Made by a program: the position numbers and the translations under genes
The notes under the pieces: model-generated
What the model was told of the DNA's origin: nothing
Database searches by the model: none
The model's input: the letters and a program-made list of their open reading frames with translations, nothing else
Origin: an uncultured Blautia sp.
GTDB taxonomy: Bacteria; Bacillota; Clostridia; Lachnospirales; Lachnospiraceae
Length of the DNA stretch: 47,961 nucleotides
Reading direction: 5' to 3'
Assembly: GCA_900551715.1 (NCBI GenBank)
Contig: URXG01000012.1
Span: forward strand, 1-47,961
Shown: in pieces, positions 24,941 to 34,038 of the stretch
Layout: each line of letters opens with the position of its first letter
Position numbering within the stretch: position 1 is the first letter of the stretch

Positions 24941-25803
24941 AGTGCCTGCCTTTCGTATATTAAGCGTTCCAGAGTATCAAAAAGATGTACATGAAAACTT
25001 CCGATGCCTCCGGAGTGAAGATCCGTTCTTAAGCCTGCCTCCAGGGAGGCAAGCTTCCACATGTGTCCTGCCGTAGAAATACTTTCAAAAAGTGGTGCAT
25101 CTGCACAGGCAAAAAGGGCACAGAGTGCCGAAAGCATACAGCCGCCACCGGTAATACGACGGATACGGGGATCCCCGCCCTGAAGAAAACGGACCTGGGT
25201 TCCATCTGATACAACGTCTTCATTGCCAGAAATAAGGATCACACATTGGTAGAGACTGGCAGTTTTGAGAGCCAGGGAAGCAAGTGTCTCCCGGTCAAAA
25301 GAGAGACTGCTTTCCACACCGGCAGGGTGGGATATTTTTTCCGAAGGAGACAGGAGAGAGTTCAGTACAAAGGCCTCCTCCTGATTGCATCGGATAACAT
25401 CGGGAGATACCTGTGCCAGAAGTTCCCGGAGCATTTTTCTGCGGAAAGAGCTGGCACCCACTCCAACAGGATCCAGTACTACAGAATGTCTCAGGGTATG
25501 GGCTCTGGTTCCGGCAAGAATACAGGACTGAAGGATCCGTTCATCAGGAACTCCTGTATTAAGAAGGGTTCCCTGACAGATGGAGGTGATTTCTGAAGCT
25601 TCCTCTGGATCCCGGGCCATAATGGCACTTCCGCCTGCTGCAAGAAGAATATTTGCCACATCCTGCATAGTTACCGGGTTGGTGATACAGTGTATTTTTG
25701 GCGCTTTTCTTCTTATGGACTGAAGAATTCCTTCCATATTATTGTGATTATTATCGGCATTTTTTGTTGTGGTATTTTTGTTATACTTATCTGCAGAAAT
25801 CAT
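24937..25803 (-). CDS. thiM: Hydroxyethylthiazole kinase
   Basis: Salvage kinase phosphorylating the thiazole alcohol for ThiE. 288 residues, with about 20 extra Asn/Thr/Lys-rich N-terminal residues before the conserved core (IHCITNPVTMQDVAN, LAAGGSAIMA, VLDPVGVGAS, IRCNQEEA, TGGGCMLSAL). In the last motif a Met stands where many members have T-G-C-M/G variants; the Cys is kept. The ATG lies three bases after the thiW stop with a CAGGAG site. Without thiG/thiS/thiH here, it suggests thiazole comes from salvage unless those genes lie elsewhere. Confidence 0.95.
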   Translation of the reverse strand: MISADKYNKNTTTKNADNNHNNMEGILQSIRRKAPKIHCITNPVTMQDVANILLAAGGSAIMARDPEEASEITSICQGTLLNTGVPDERILQSCILAGTRAHTLRHSVVLDPVGVGASSFRRKMLRELLAQVSPDVIRCNQEEAFVLNSLLSPSEKISHPAGVESSLSFDRETLASLALKTASLYQCVILISGNEDVVSDGTQVRFLQGGDPRIRRITGGGCMLSALCALFACADAPLFESISTAGHMWKLASLEAGLRTDLHSGGIGSFHVHLFDTLERLIYERQAL

Positions 25804-25806
25804 AAG

Positions 25807-26313
25807 TTATCTCCTGACAGTGTGCAGAATCTGGCTTTTTTCAAAAACTCTCAGAAGGATAAAAGCCAGCACACTTCCTGTAAAAGTGGAAATAAAAAAC
25901 GGGATCATGTACACAGTAAAACCGGCAGGTGCCAGTCCCATGGCAAGTTTGGCAACAGGATAGGCAGCAAGACCACCCAGAATACCGGTACCCAGGGCCT
26001 CAGCAGCGCAGGTAAGAGAAAGTTTGCCTGTGAAATGATACATAAGACCACAGCAGAGTGCACCGATCATACTTCCCGGAAAAGCGAGAAAACTGCCAAT
26101 CCCCAGAACATTGCGGATCAGGCTGGCACAGAAAGCGATGCCAAATCCCCACCAGGGACCAAGAAGAACAGCTGCAAATACATTGACCATATGCTGTACA
26201 GGAGCACATTTGCTTCCCGCAATGGGAATGCTGATGAGACTGCCGACTACTGCAGCAGCAGTGAGAACTCCTGCCATGGCAAGTTTCTGTGTTGAAGTTC
26301 CTTTTGAATCCAT
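25807..26313 (-). CDS. thiW: ThiW, thiazole-specific ECF transporter substrate-binding subunit
   Basis: Membrane S component thought to bind hydroxyethylthiazole and work with the shared ECF energising module. 168 residues, about five hydrophobic segments. The family segment GSKCAPVQHMVNVFAAVLLGPW (shown as SKCAPVQHMVN and VLLGPWWG) and LGIGSFLAFPGSMIGALCCGL are present. GGAGGT precedes the ATG. It is the first gene after the TPP riboswitch, followed directly by thiM, as in many Firmicutes. No ECF ATPase or T component is in the window. Confidence 0.93.
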   Translation of the reverse strand: MDSKGTSTQKLAMAGVLTAAAVVGSLISIPIAGSKCAPVQHMVNVFAAVLLGPWWGFGIAFCASLIRNVLGIGSFLAFPGSMIGALCCGLMYHFTGKLSLTCAAEALGTGILGGLAAYPVAKLAMGLAPAGFTVYMIPFFISTFTGSVLAFILLRVFEKSQILHTVRR

Positions 26314-26341
26314 TATTAGACCTCCTTAAAAAAATAGAATA

Positions 26342-26389
26342 GTTACTGTTGCCAGAAAAGATTTTGACCAGGTTTCTGCAAACAGTAAC
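26342..26389. repeat. GTTACTG palindrome in the thiamin operon leader (copy C)
   Basis: GTTACTGTT (26342-26350) and AACAGTAAC (26381-26389) are perfect arms; after a 2-base mismatch, CAGAAA/TTTCTG extends the stem. It lies between the riboswitch terminator and thiW, so it is transcribed as part of the leader when the switch is on. Confidence 0.65.
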
Positions 26390-26415
26390 ATTGAAACACC
26401 TGGTGAATTGCAACG

Positions 26416-26443
26416 AAAAAGGAGATACCATAAGGGTACCTCC
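26416..26443 (-). terminator. Terminator of the TPP riboswitch expression platform
   Basis: Minus strand: GGAGGTACC, short loop, GGTATCTCC, then five T, directly after the aptamer. When TPP is bound this stem would form and stop transcription before thiW. Confidence 0.85.
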
Positions 26444-26454
26444 TGAGAGCATTT

Positions 26455-26545
26455 CGGTTATTCCCCTACGTTGGCATTATCCAAATCAGGTTATGGGTCG
26501 AAACCAATCAGTTTCCTCTCAGCCGACTTCAGTCAGCTCCCCGTT
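26455..26545 (-). promoter_or_regulatory. TPP (THI-box) riboswitch
   Basis: The minus strand holds the conserved TPP aptamer: GGGGAGC, then GCTGAGAGGA, then the thi-box core ACCCATAACCTGATTTGG, ATAATGCCAACGTAGGGGA. The order and spacing match the family. It is followed by an intrinsic terminator and controls thiW-thiM-thiE-thiD-thiC. Confidence 0.97.
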
Positions 26546-26555
26546 TCATGCCTCT

Positions 26556-26584
26556 ATTATACGTCGGAAGACAGTATATGACAA
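26556..26584 (-). promoter_or_regulatory. Sigma-A promoter of the thiamin operon
   Basis: Minus strand: TTGTCA (26584-26579), 17-base spacer, consensus TATAAT (26561-26556), just ahead of the riboswitch aptamer. Confidence 0.8.
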
Positions 26585-26653
26585 GTAAAATACAGTCAGT
26601 TTTTGCAAAAAATTATCGAAGCCCGGGAGAAGCGTCAGGGAAGACCTAAAACA

Positions 26654-26687
26654 TTGAAAATGATTCCGACCTGTGCTATGCTATAAT
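26654..26687 (+). promoter_or_regulatory. Probable promoter of the murE cluster
   Basis: TTGAAA (26654-26659), 17-base spacer, TATGCT (26677-26682), with an overlapping TATAAT at 26682-26687. About 80 bases upstream of murE. Confidence 0.55.
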
Positions 26688-26768
26688 GGAGTGCATTATA
26701 TGAAACAATTCGTAGATATAGTATCGTTGTGGAGTAACTCCAACAGCATTGTAAAAAGGAGTAAAAAA

Positions 26769-28244
26769 ATGAAATTATCATCTTTATTGGAACACTTGGA
26801 ATATACCTGCTGTCAGGGCAGTACAGAACAGGAAGTAAGTTCTGTGGTATACGATTCCCGTAAAGCAGAAAAAGATTCACTTTTTATCTGCATCAAAGGT
26901 GCAGTGGTAGATGGACATAAGTTTGTGGAAGATGTAATTGCCAAAGGCGCAAAAACACTGGTAGTAGAAGATGATGTAAAGGCACCTTCTGATGTAACAG
27001 TAGTCAAAGTTAAGGATACCCGTTATGCAATGGCTTTTATTTCAGCAGCATATTTTGGTCATCCGGCAGAAAAACTTAAAACCATTGGTATTACAGGAAC
27101 CAAAGGCAAGACCACCACTACCTATATGGTGAAGTCTATCCTGGAAAATGCAGGATACAAGGTAGGGCTTATTGGAACTATTGAAGCTATTATCGGAGAT
27201 GAAGTGATCCCTGCTGCCAATACCACACCGGAATCTTATGTGATCCAGGATTATTTTCACAGAATGGTAGAAGCAGGATGTGACTGTGTTGTTATGGAGG
27301 TATCTTCCCAGGGACTGATGCTTCACAGAACACAGGGTTTTGTATTTGATTACGGTATTTTTACCAATATTGAACCGGACCATATCGGACCAAATGAACA
27401 CAGAGATTTTGACCATTATCTTTCCTGTAAGTCCATGCTGCTCCGTCAGTGTAAAGTTGGCATTGTGAACAGAGACGATGAACATTTTGAACGGATTATC
27501 AAAGACCATACCTGTCAGCTGGAAACTTATGGATTTTCACCAGAGGCAGATCTTCGTGCAGAAGATGCACATATGACCGGTGGAAGAGGATATCTTGGTA
27601 TCTACTACCATGTAAAGGGGCTTATGGATTTTCCGGTGGAGATCGACATTCCGGGCAAGTTCAGTATTTATAATTCCCTGACTGCCATTGCCATCTGCCG
27701 TCATTTCAAGGTATCCCAGGAGAACATTATCAAAGCTCTGAAAGTGGCAAGAGTAAAAGGACGTATCGAAATGGTCAAAGTTTCAGATGAGTTTACTCTG
27801 ATGATCGATTATGCGCATAATGCAATGGCTCTGGAAAGCCTTCTGACCACACTTCGTGAGTACCATCCACACAGACTGGTTTGTCTTTTTGGATGTGGTG
27901 GGAACAGGGCAAAATCCCGTCGTTACGAAATGGGAGAAGTTTCCGGAAAAATGGCAGATCTTACCATCATCACTTCCGATAACCCCAGGTTTGAGGAACC
28001 TCAGGATATCATTGATGATATTAAGACAGGAATCGGAAGAACCAATGGCAAATACGTGGAGATCTGTGACCGCAAGGAAGCCATTGCCTATGCCATCCAT
28101 CATGGAGAACCAGGAGATATCATAGTTCTGGCAGGCAAGGGACATGAAGATTACCAGGAGATCAAAGGTAAGAAGTATCCTATGGATGAGAGAGTTCTGA
28201 TCCAGGAAATCCTTCAGGAGGATAAAGAAAGAGCAGATCAATGA
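26769..28244 (+). CDS. murE: UDP-MurNAc-L-Ala-D-Glu: meso-diaminopimelate ligase
   Basis: Cytosolic Mur ligase adding the third residue of the peptidoglycan stem peptide. 491 residues. The ATP motif is GITGTKGKTTTTYM, followed by the TTPES and EVSSQGL segments, the carbamylated-Lys region and the IDYAHN motif. The substrate motif reads SDNPRFEEP; DNPR indicates meso-DAP and agrees with dapF at 8.3 kb. The start at 26769 has AAAAGGAG; the frame is open back to 26673 but that part carries the promoter. The gene heads a plus-strand run of twelve genes with very short gaps, and its stop overlaps priA as ATGA. Confidence 0.96.
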   Translation: MKLSSLLEHLEYTCCQGSTEQEVSSVVYDSRKAEKDSLFICIKGAVVDGHKFVEDVIAKGAKTLVVEDDVKAPSDVTVVKVKDTRYAMAFISAAYFGHPAEKLKTIGITGTKGKTTTTYMVKSILENAGYKVGLIGTIEAIIGDEVIPAANTTPESYVIQDYFHRMVEAGCDCVVMEVSSQGLMLHRTQGFVFDYGIFTNIEPDHIGPNEHRDFDHYLSCKSMLLRQCKVGIVNRDDEHFERIIKDHTCQLETYGFSPEADLRAEDAHMTGGRGYLGIYYHVKGLMDFPVEIDIPGKFSIYNSLTAIAICRHFKVSQENIIKALKVARVKGRIEMVKVSDEFTLMIDYAHNAMALESLLTTLREYHPHRLVCLFGCGGNRAKSRRYEMGEVSGKMADLTIITSDNPRFEEPQDIIDDIKTGIGRTNGKYVEICDRKEAIAYAIHHGEPGDIIVLAGKGHEDYQEIKGKKYPMDERVLIQEILQEDKERADQ

Positions 28245-30460
28245 TTTATGCGGATGTCATTGTAGATATATCTCATGAAAAACTGGACCGGAGTTTTCAG
28301 TATCTGGTACCGGAAGAACTGGAAAAAGAAATACAGGTAGGAATGGTGGTGAATATCCCTTTTGGAAACGGCAATCGTGAACGGAAGGGATATGTGATCG
28401 GACTTGGCAGTGAACCAAAGTTTGAACCATCCAAGATCAAGCCTCTCCGGGGACTCTTGAGCAGTCAGGAGACTACAGAAGCCCGGCTGATCAGTCTGGC
28501 TGCATGGATGCGGGAACGCTATGGCTCCACTATGGCACAGTCCCTTAAGACAGTACTTCCGGTAAGAGAAAAGGTTAAAGCCAGGGAAAAAAGAACCATA
28601 TGTCTTAATATAGACAAAAAAGAAGCAGAAGAACTGGCTGCGAAGCTGGAAGGAGGCAGGTGTCGTGCAAGAGTCCGTCTCCTTCGGGCACTTCTTACTG
28701 AGGAAAAGCTGGATTACACAGAAGCTTCCAAAAGACTGGGAGCAACAGCCAGTGTTCTGAATCCTCTGGCAGATCAGGGTGTGATCCGGATTCAGCAGGA
28801 TGAAGTCTACAGGATTCCTGTGGATGTGGAAAATATTCCAAGAGAAGAACTGTCCGGTCTTACAGAATTTCAGCAGGAAGCACTGGATAAGATCTTTCAG
28901 GAGTGGGAACAGCCCGAATCCAGACCTGTACTCCTTCATGGAGTTACCGGAAGCGGTAAGACCCAGGTATACATGAAACTTATCGAGAAAGTGGTAGAAG
29001 AGGGCAGACAGGTGATCGTACTGATTCCGGAGATCGCACTTACCTATCAGACAGTAAGAAGATTTTATGGATGGTTTGGAGAAAAAGTTTCCGTACTGAA
29101 TTCCAGACTTTCCACAGGAGAAAGATACGATCAGTTTAAGAGGGCAAAGCTTGGGGAGATCCAGATCATGGTAGGTCCCAGGTCTGCACTTTTTACACCT
29201 TTCAGTAATCTTGGACTGATCATTATAGATGAAGAACATGAGCAGACTTACAAAAGTGAAAACAGTCCCAGATATCATGCAAGAGAAGTGGCTGTACAGA
29301 GGGCACGGATGGAAGGGGCAAAAGTAGTACTGGGATCAGCAACTCCATCTCTGGAAGCTTATACCAGAGCAAAGGACGGTGAATATGCACTGGTGGAAAT
29401 GAACACCAGATTTGCAGACAGACCACTTCCGGAGGTATCCATTGTAGATCTTCGAGAAGAACTGAAAGCAGGAAACCGTTCTGCCTTAAGCAGACCACTG
29501 AAAAAAGCCATCCATAAAAGACTGAAAGAAAAGAAACAGACCATACTGTTTCTGAACCGGAGAGGCTATGCGGGATTTGTTTCCTGCCGTTCCTGTGGAA
29601 CTGCACTGAAATGTCCGCACTGTGATGTAGCACTGACAGAGCATAACAATGGAAAGCTTATATGCCATTACTGTGGCTACGAGAGAGCCAGAGTAGATCA
29701 GTGTCCCACCTGTGGATCTCCTTATATTGGAGGATTCAAGGCAGGTACCCAGCAGATTGAACAGGTTCTCCGCAAAAACTTTCCAGATGCCAGAATCCTC
29801 CGTATGGATTATGACACTACCCGTGCCAAAGGCAGTTACGAGAAGATCCTGGCATCTTTTGCAGCACATGAGGCAGACATTCTGGTAGGAACCCAGATGA
29901 TCGTGAAAGGACATGACTTTCCGGAGGTTACACTGGTGGGGGCAGTGGCAGCAGATCTTTCTCTTAATGCAGCAGATTTTCGTTGCAGCGAGAGGACCTT
30001 CCAGCTTCTTACCCAGGCAGTGGGACGTTCCGGCAGAGGAACAGTGCCGGGAGAGGCAATCATTCAGACCTATAATCCGGAACATTACAGTATCCAGGCA
30101 GCAGCCAGACAGGATTATCAGACCTTTTATCAGGAAGAGATGTCCTACAGGATGATGATGGATTATCCACCGGCAGCCCATATGCTGGCAATCCTTGCTT
30201 CCGGGGAGAATGAAGAACTTCTGGAGCAGGGCATGGAATATCTGGGACGTTTTACAGAACGGATCAGCAGGAAATATGGAGTCCATATTATTGGTCCTGC
30301 CTATGCAGCAGTCGGCAAGGTCAATGACATTTACCGGAAAGTTATTTACCTGAAACATAAGGACGAACAGGTTCTTATGGAAATAAAACAGAAAACAGAA
30401 AAATATATTGAAGCAAATTCCGGATTCCGGAAATTATATATACAGATGGATTACAGTTAA
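28241..30460 (+). CDS. priA: Primosomal protein N' (PriA), replication-restart helicase
   Basis: 3'-5' superfamily 2 DNA helicase that reloads the replisome at stalled forks. 739 residues: N-terminal DNA-binding domain (about 1-110), winged-helix part, helicase with Walker A GVTGSGKTQVYM and DEEH, and GSATPSLEAY. A zinc region with four Cys pairs (CRSC, CPHC, CHYC, CPTC, about 448-488) follows, then motifs VGTQMIVKGHDFP and QAVGRSGRG. It overlaps murE by four bases, which implies coupled translation. Confidence 0.97.
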   Translation: MIYADVIVDISHEKLDRSFQYLVPEELEKEIQVGMVVNIPFGNGNRERKGYVIGLGSEPKFEPSKIKPLRGLLSSQETTEARLISLAAWMRERYGSTMAQSLKTVLPVREKVKAREKRTICLNIDKKEAEELAAKLEGGRCRARVRLLRALLTEEKLDYTEASKRLGATASVLNPLADQGVIRIQQDEVYRIPVDVENIPREELSGLTEFQQEALDKIFQEWEQPESRPVLLHGVTGSGKTQVYMKLIEKVVEEGRQVIVLIPEIALTYQTVRRFYGWFGEKVSVLNSRLSTGERYDQFKRAKLGEIQIMVGPRSALFTPFSNLGLIIIDEEHEQTYKSENSPRYHAREVAVQRARMEGAKVVLGSATPSLEAYTRAKDGEYALVEMNTRFADRPLPEVSIVDLREELKAGNRSALSRPLKKAIHKRLKEKKQTILFLNRRGYAGFVSCRSCGTALKCPHCDVALTEHNNGKLICHYCGYERARVDQCPTCGSPYIGGFKAGTQQIEQVLRKNFPDARILRMDYDTTRAKGSYEKILASFAAHEADILVGTQMIVKGHDFPEVTLVGAVAADLSLNAADFRCSERTFQLLTQAVGRSGRGTVPGEAIIQTYNPEHYSIQAAARQDYQTFYQEEMSYRMMMDYPPAAHMLAILASGENEELLEQGMEYLGRFTERISRKYGVHIIGPAYAAVGKVNDIYRKVIYLKHKDEQVLMEIKQKTEKYIEANSGFRKLYIQMDYS

Positions 30461-30525
30461 ACTGTAGATAATATCAGAGAAATTCAAAATACAGATACAA
30501 AAGAGAAAAGAAAGGAATAAAAATT

Positions 30526-31011
30526 ATGGCACTGAGAACAATCCGAACAGAAGAAGATCCGGTACTGCGTAAGATCAGCAAACCGGTAAAAGAGGTAACA
30601 CCAAAGATTGTAACCCTGATCGACGATATGCTGGATACCATGTATGAGGCAATGGGTGTAGGCCTTGCAGCACCACAGGTAGGAATCCTGAAACGTATCG
30701 TAGTGATCGATGTAGGTGATGGCCCCATCGTCCTGATCAATCCTGAGATTCTGGAGACATCCGGTGAGCAGACCGGTGACGAGGGATGCTTAAGTGTGCC
30801 GGGAATGGCGGGACAGGTTACCAGACCGAACTATGTAAAGGTCAAAGCCATGGATGAAGATATGAACGAAGTGATCTATGAAGGAACAGAACTTCTTGCC
30901 AGAGCATTCTGCCATGAGATCGACCATCTGGATGGAAAGATGTATACAGATCTGGTAGAAGGAGAACTTCACAGAACCAATTATGACGAAGATGAAGAGG
31001 AACAGTGGTAA
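30526..31011 (+). CDS. def: Peptide deformylase
   Basis: Metalloenzyme removing the formyl group from new polypeptides. 161 residues with the three family motifs GVGLAAPQVG, EGCLSVPG and CHEIDHLDG (Cys and two His bind the metal; Glu is catalytic). AAAGGAA precedes the ATG. It is followed two bases later by fmt, the enzyme that adds the formyl group to the initiator tRNA, a common pairing. Confidence 0.97.
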   Translation: MALRTIRTEEDPVLRKISKPVKEVTPKIVTLIDDMLDTMYEAMGVGLAAPQVGILKRIVVIDVGDGPIVLINPEILETSGEQTGDEGCLSVPGMAGQVTRPNYVKVKAMDEDMNEVIYEGTELLARAFCHEIDHLDGKMYTDLVEGELHRTNYDEDEEEQW

Positions 31012-31013
31012 AT

Positions 31014-31961
31014 ATGAAAATTGTTTATATGGGAACACCGGATTTTGCAGTACCGCCTCTGGCTGCACTTGTAAAAGCCGGATATGAAGTGACTGCTGTA
31101 ATAACACAGCCGGACAAACCAAAGGGAAGAGGCAAGACACTTCTTCCAACACCGGTGAAAGAAGAAGCAATGAAACATGAGATCACGGTATATCAGCCAC
31201 AGAAAGTGAGAGATCCTGAGTTTGTGGAAGTACTGAAGAATCTTGCACCGGATATGATCGTAGTTGCTGCTTTTGGCCAGATCATTCCGAAAGAGATCCT
31301 GGATATGCCAAAATATGGATGCATTAACATCCATGCTTCTCTTTTGCCGAAATACAGAGGTGCTGCACCGATCCAGCAGGCAGTGATCGACGGAGAAAAA
31401 GAATCCGGCGTTACTATTATGAAGATGGGAATGGGGCTGGATACAGGAGACATGATCTCTCAGGCAGTGGTTACTTTAAGTGAAGATGAAACAGGTGGAA
31501 GTCTTTTTGACAGACTGGCAGAGACAGGAGCTTCTCTTCTGATCCAGACCATTCCATCTATTGAGAATGGCACTGCTACCTATACAAAGCAGCCGGAGGA
31601 AAGCCCCACACCGTATGCAGCCATGATCACAAAGAAAATGGGACTTCTGGATTTTTCCAGAAATGCAGAAGTGCTGGAACGTCTGGTGCGTGGTATGAAC
31701 CCATGGCCAAGTGCTTATACTTACCTTAATAATAAGACACTGAAAGTGTGGAAAGCTGTTGTAGAAGACGCTGAAAGTGGAAAAGTAGCACCAGGGACCA
31801 TTGTGGGTGTGGATAAAAAAGGTATTCACGTTGCCTGTGGTGAGAAAATCCTGGTTCTTCAGGAAGTACAGCTGGAAGGAAAAAAAAGAATGGAGACAGA
31901 TGCTTTCCTTCGAGGTTACCAGGTAACAGAAGGAACAATATTGACGGATCATAAGGAGTGA
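31014..31961 (+). CDS. fmt: Methionyl-tRNA formyltransferase
   Basis: Transfers a formyl group from 10-formyltetrahydrofolate to Met-tRNA(fMet). 315 residues: N-terminal Rossmann domain beginning KIVYMGTPDFAVPPL, catalytic region with NIHASLLPKYRGAAPIQ and the GVTIMKMGMGLDTGDM segment, and the C-terminal OB-fold tRNA-binding part. The start at 31014 is two bases after the def stop. Its ribosome site is weak, so coupling to def is likely. Confidence 0.96.
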   Translation: MKIVYMGTPDFAVPPLAALVKAGYEVTAVITQPDKPKGRGKTLLPTPVKEEAMKHEITVYQPQKVRDPEFVEVLKNLAPDMIVVAAFGQIIPKEILDMPKYGCINIHASLLPKYRGAAPIQQAVIDGEKESGVTIMKMGMGLDTGDMISQAVVTLSEDETGGSLFDRLAETGASLLIQTIPSIENGTATYTKQPEESPTPYAAMITKKMGLLDFSRNAEVLERLVRGMNPWPSAYTYLNNKTLKVWKAVVEDAESGKVAPGTIVGVDKKGIHVACGEKILVLQEVQLEGKKRMETDAFLRGYQVTEGTILTDHKE

Positions 31962-31965
31962 TAGT

Positions 31966-32676
31966 ATGGGATACGGATATGGTTATGGATATTATTTTGA
32001 CCCTACGTACATTCTGCTTATAATAGGAATGCTTTTGTCACTGGCTGCATCAGCCAAACTGAAAAGTACTTTTGCTTATTACAGGAGAGTGCGCAGCGCA
32101 TCTGGTCTGACAGGAGAAGAGGCAGCAAGAAGGATCCTTATGGCAGCAGGGATCACAGATGTTCAGGTAAGAGCGATTCCGGGAAGCCTGACAGATCATT
32201 ATGATCCCAGAAACAAAACAGTGAATCTTTCTCAGGATATTTACGGACAAACTTCACTGGCGGCTGTAGGTGTGGCAGCTCATGAATGTGGTCACGCTAT
32301 TCAGCATGCTTTGAATTATGGACCACTGGAAGTAAGAAGTGCACTGGTTCCTGCAGCAAATCTGGGAAGCAGTCTGTCCTGGCCATTGTTTCTGATCGGA
32401 CTGATTGCCGGGATAAGACCTCTTACTACAGCAGGTATTGTTCTTTTTTCTCTTGCTGTACTGTTTCAGCTGGTTACGCTTCCGGTGGAGTTTAACGCTT
32501 CTTCCAGAGCCTTAAAAATGCTCCAGTCCACAGGAATACTAGGAATGGATGAGACGAAAGGTGCAAGAAAGGTACTTACTGCAGCAGCTATGACCTATGT
32601 GGCAGCACTGGCAGCTTCCATCCTTCAGCTTCTGAGACTTTTAATACTTGCAGGAGGAAGACGAAGAGATGACTAG
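31966..32676 (+). CDS. YugP-family membrane zinc metallopeptidase
   Basis: Predicted membrane protease of unknown substrate. 236 residues: a Gly/Tyr-rich N-terminus, first membrane helix (about 13-28), zinc motif AAHECGHAIQHA (HExxH, about 105), two or three further helices (about 138-180) and a C-terminal helix around 205-228. This matches the YugP (neutral zinc metallopeptidase) family. It lies four bases after fmt and overlaps rsmB by eight bases, so it is co-expressed with translation genes; this order is common in Clostridia. Confidence 0.9.
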   Translation: MGYGYGYGYYFDPTYILLIIGMLLSLAASAKLKSTFAYYRRVRSASGLTGEEAARRILMAAGITDVQVRAIPGSLTDHYDPRNKTVNLSQDIYGQTSLAAVGVAAHECGHAIQHALNYGPLEVRSALVPAANLGSSLSWPLFLIGLIAGIRPLTTAGIVLFSLAVLFQLVTLPVEFNASSRALKMLQSTGILGMDETKGARKVLTAAAMTYVAALAASILQLLRLLILAGGRRRDD

Positions 32677-34021
32677 TGGAATTAATACAAGAGAAATGAT
32701 ACTGGAAATCCTTCTTCAGATCAACGAAGAAGGAGAACACAGTCATATTGCCATCAGGAATGCACTGTCCAAATATCAGTTTCTTCCGAAACAGGAACGT
32801 GCATTTATCACAAGAGTCTGTGAGGGAACTCTGGAATATCGGATTTTCATTGACTATATAATAGATTCTTTTTCGAAAGTTACCGTAGATAAGATGAAGC
32901 CGCCGATCAGAGAGATCCTGAGAAGTGCAGTCTATCAGCTGAAGTTTATGGATCGGGTGCCGGACAGTGCAGTATGTAATGAAGCAGTGAAGCTGGCACA
33001 GCGAAAGGGATTTTATAATCTGAAACCTTTTGTAAACGGAGTACTCCGCACCATTGCAAGACAGATGGATGAACTTCAGTATCCTTCCAGAGAAACTGAT
33101 CTGGTTCGTTATCTTTCAGTCCGTTATTCCATGCCGGAAGAACTGGTAAATCGCTGGCTTAAGGATTATGGAGAAGAGATTACAGAGAAGATACTGGCAG
33201 ATTTCCTTAAGGAAAAACCGGTGACTGTACGTTGTCGTACATACCTGAATTCTGTGGAGGATACCTGTGAAAGCCTTAAGAATCAGGGAGTAACCGTAGA
33301 AGATGCACCTTATCTTCCCTACGCAAAAAGGATTTCTGACTATAATCATATTCTTGCACTGGATGCTTTTATCCAGGGGAAAATTCTTGTACAGGATGTC
33401 AGTTCCATGCTGGTAGGAGAGGTTGCCAATCCCCGGAAAGGGGATTATATCATTGATATGTGTGCAGCACCTGGCGGCAAAAGCCTCCATCTGGGTGACA
33501 AGATGGAAGGTTTTGGGACAGTAGATGCCCGGGATGTAAGTCAGTACAAGGTAAATCTGATTGAAGAGAATATTCACAGAGCAGGTTCGATCAATGTACA
33601 GGCAAAAGTCCAGGATGCCACTGTTTTTGATGTGGAATCCGAATGTAAAGCAGATATTGTTCTGGCAGATGTACCCTGCTCAGGATATGGCGTTATTGGT
33701 AAGAAACCGGAGATCAAATACCGTTCCACAGCACAGAAAGAAGAGGAACTGGTGATCCTCCAGCGAAATATTCTGGACAAAGCAGCAGAATATGTAAAAC
33801 CAAGAGGTGTACTGATTTTCAGTACCTGTACCATAGCAAAAGAAGAAAACGAAGAAAATATGATGTGGTTTCTGAACAACCATCCATTTAAACTGGAAAG
33901 CATTGATGAATTTGTTCCGGAAGAACTGAGATCCGAGACTACCAGCCTTGGGTATCTGCAGCTTCTGCCCGGTGTGCATGGTACCGATGGATTCTTTATT
34001 GCAAGATTCAGAAGGAAATAA
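32669..34021 (+). CDS. rsmB: 16S rRNA (cytosine-967-C5) methyltransferase
   Basis: SAM-dependent enzyme of 450 residues. The N-terminal NusB-like RNA-binding domain (about 5-140) includes the QERAFITRVCEGTLEY and SAVYQLKFMDRVPDSA segments. The C-terminal Rossmann domain has DMCAAPGGKSLHL and ADVPCSGYG (PC catalytic motif) and the second catalytic Cys in FSTCTIAKEENE. AGGAGG lies upstream with an 11-base gap. The TTG at 32648 is a weaker alternative start. Confidence 0.94.
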   Translation: MTSGINTREMILEILLQINEEGEHSHIAIRNALSKYQFLPKQERAFITRVCEGTLEYRIFIDYIIDSFSKVTVDKMKPPIREILRSAVYQLKFMDRVPDSAVCNEAVKLAQRKGFYNLKPFVNGVLRTIARQMDELQYPSRETDLVRYLSVRYSMPEELVNRWLKDYGEEITEKILADFLKEKPVTVRCRTYLNSVEDTCESLKNQGVTVEDAPYLPYAKRISDYNHILALDAFIQGKILVQDVSSMLVGEVANPRKGDYIIDMCAAPGGKSLHLGDKMEGFGTVDARDVSQYKVNLIEENIHRAGSINVQAKVQDATVFDVESECKADIVLADVPCSGYGVIGKKPEIKYRSTAQKEEELVILQRNILDKAAEYVKPRGVLIFSTCTIAKEENEENMMWFLNNHPFKLESIDEFVPEELRSETTSLGYLQLLPGVHGTDGFFIARFRRK

Positions 34022-34038
34022 TTAAAAAGGAAAGTAAT

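Noticed and set aside
26673..26768. N-terminal extension of MurE by 32 codons
   Set aside because: The stretch contains the promoter -10 region and lacks a ribosome site; the start at 26769 has AAAAGGAG.
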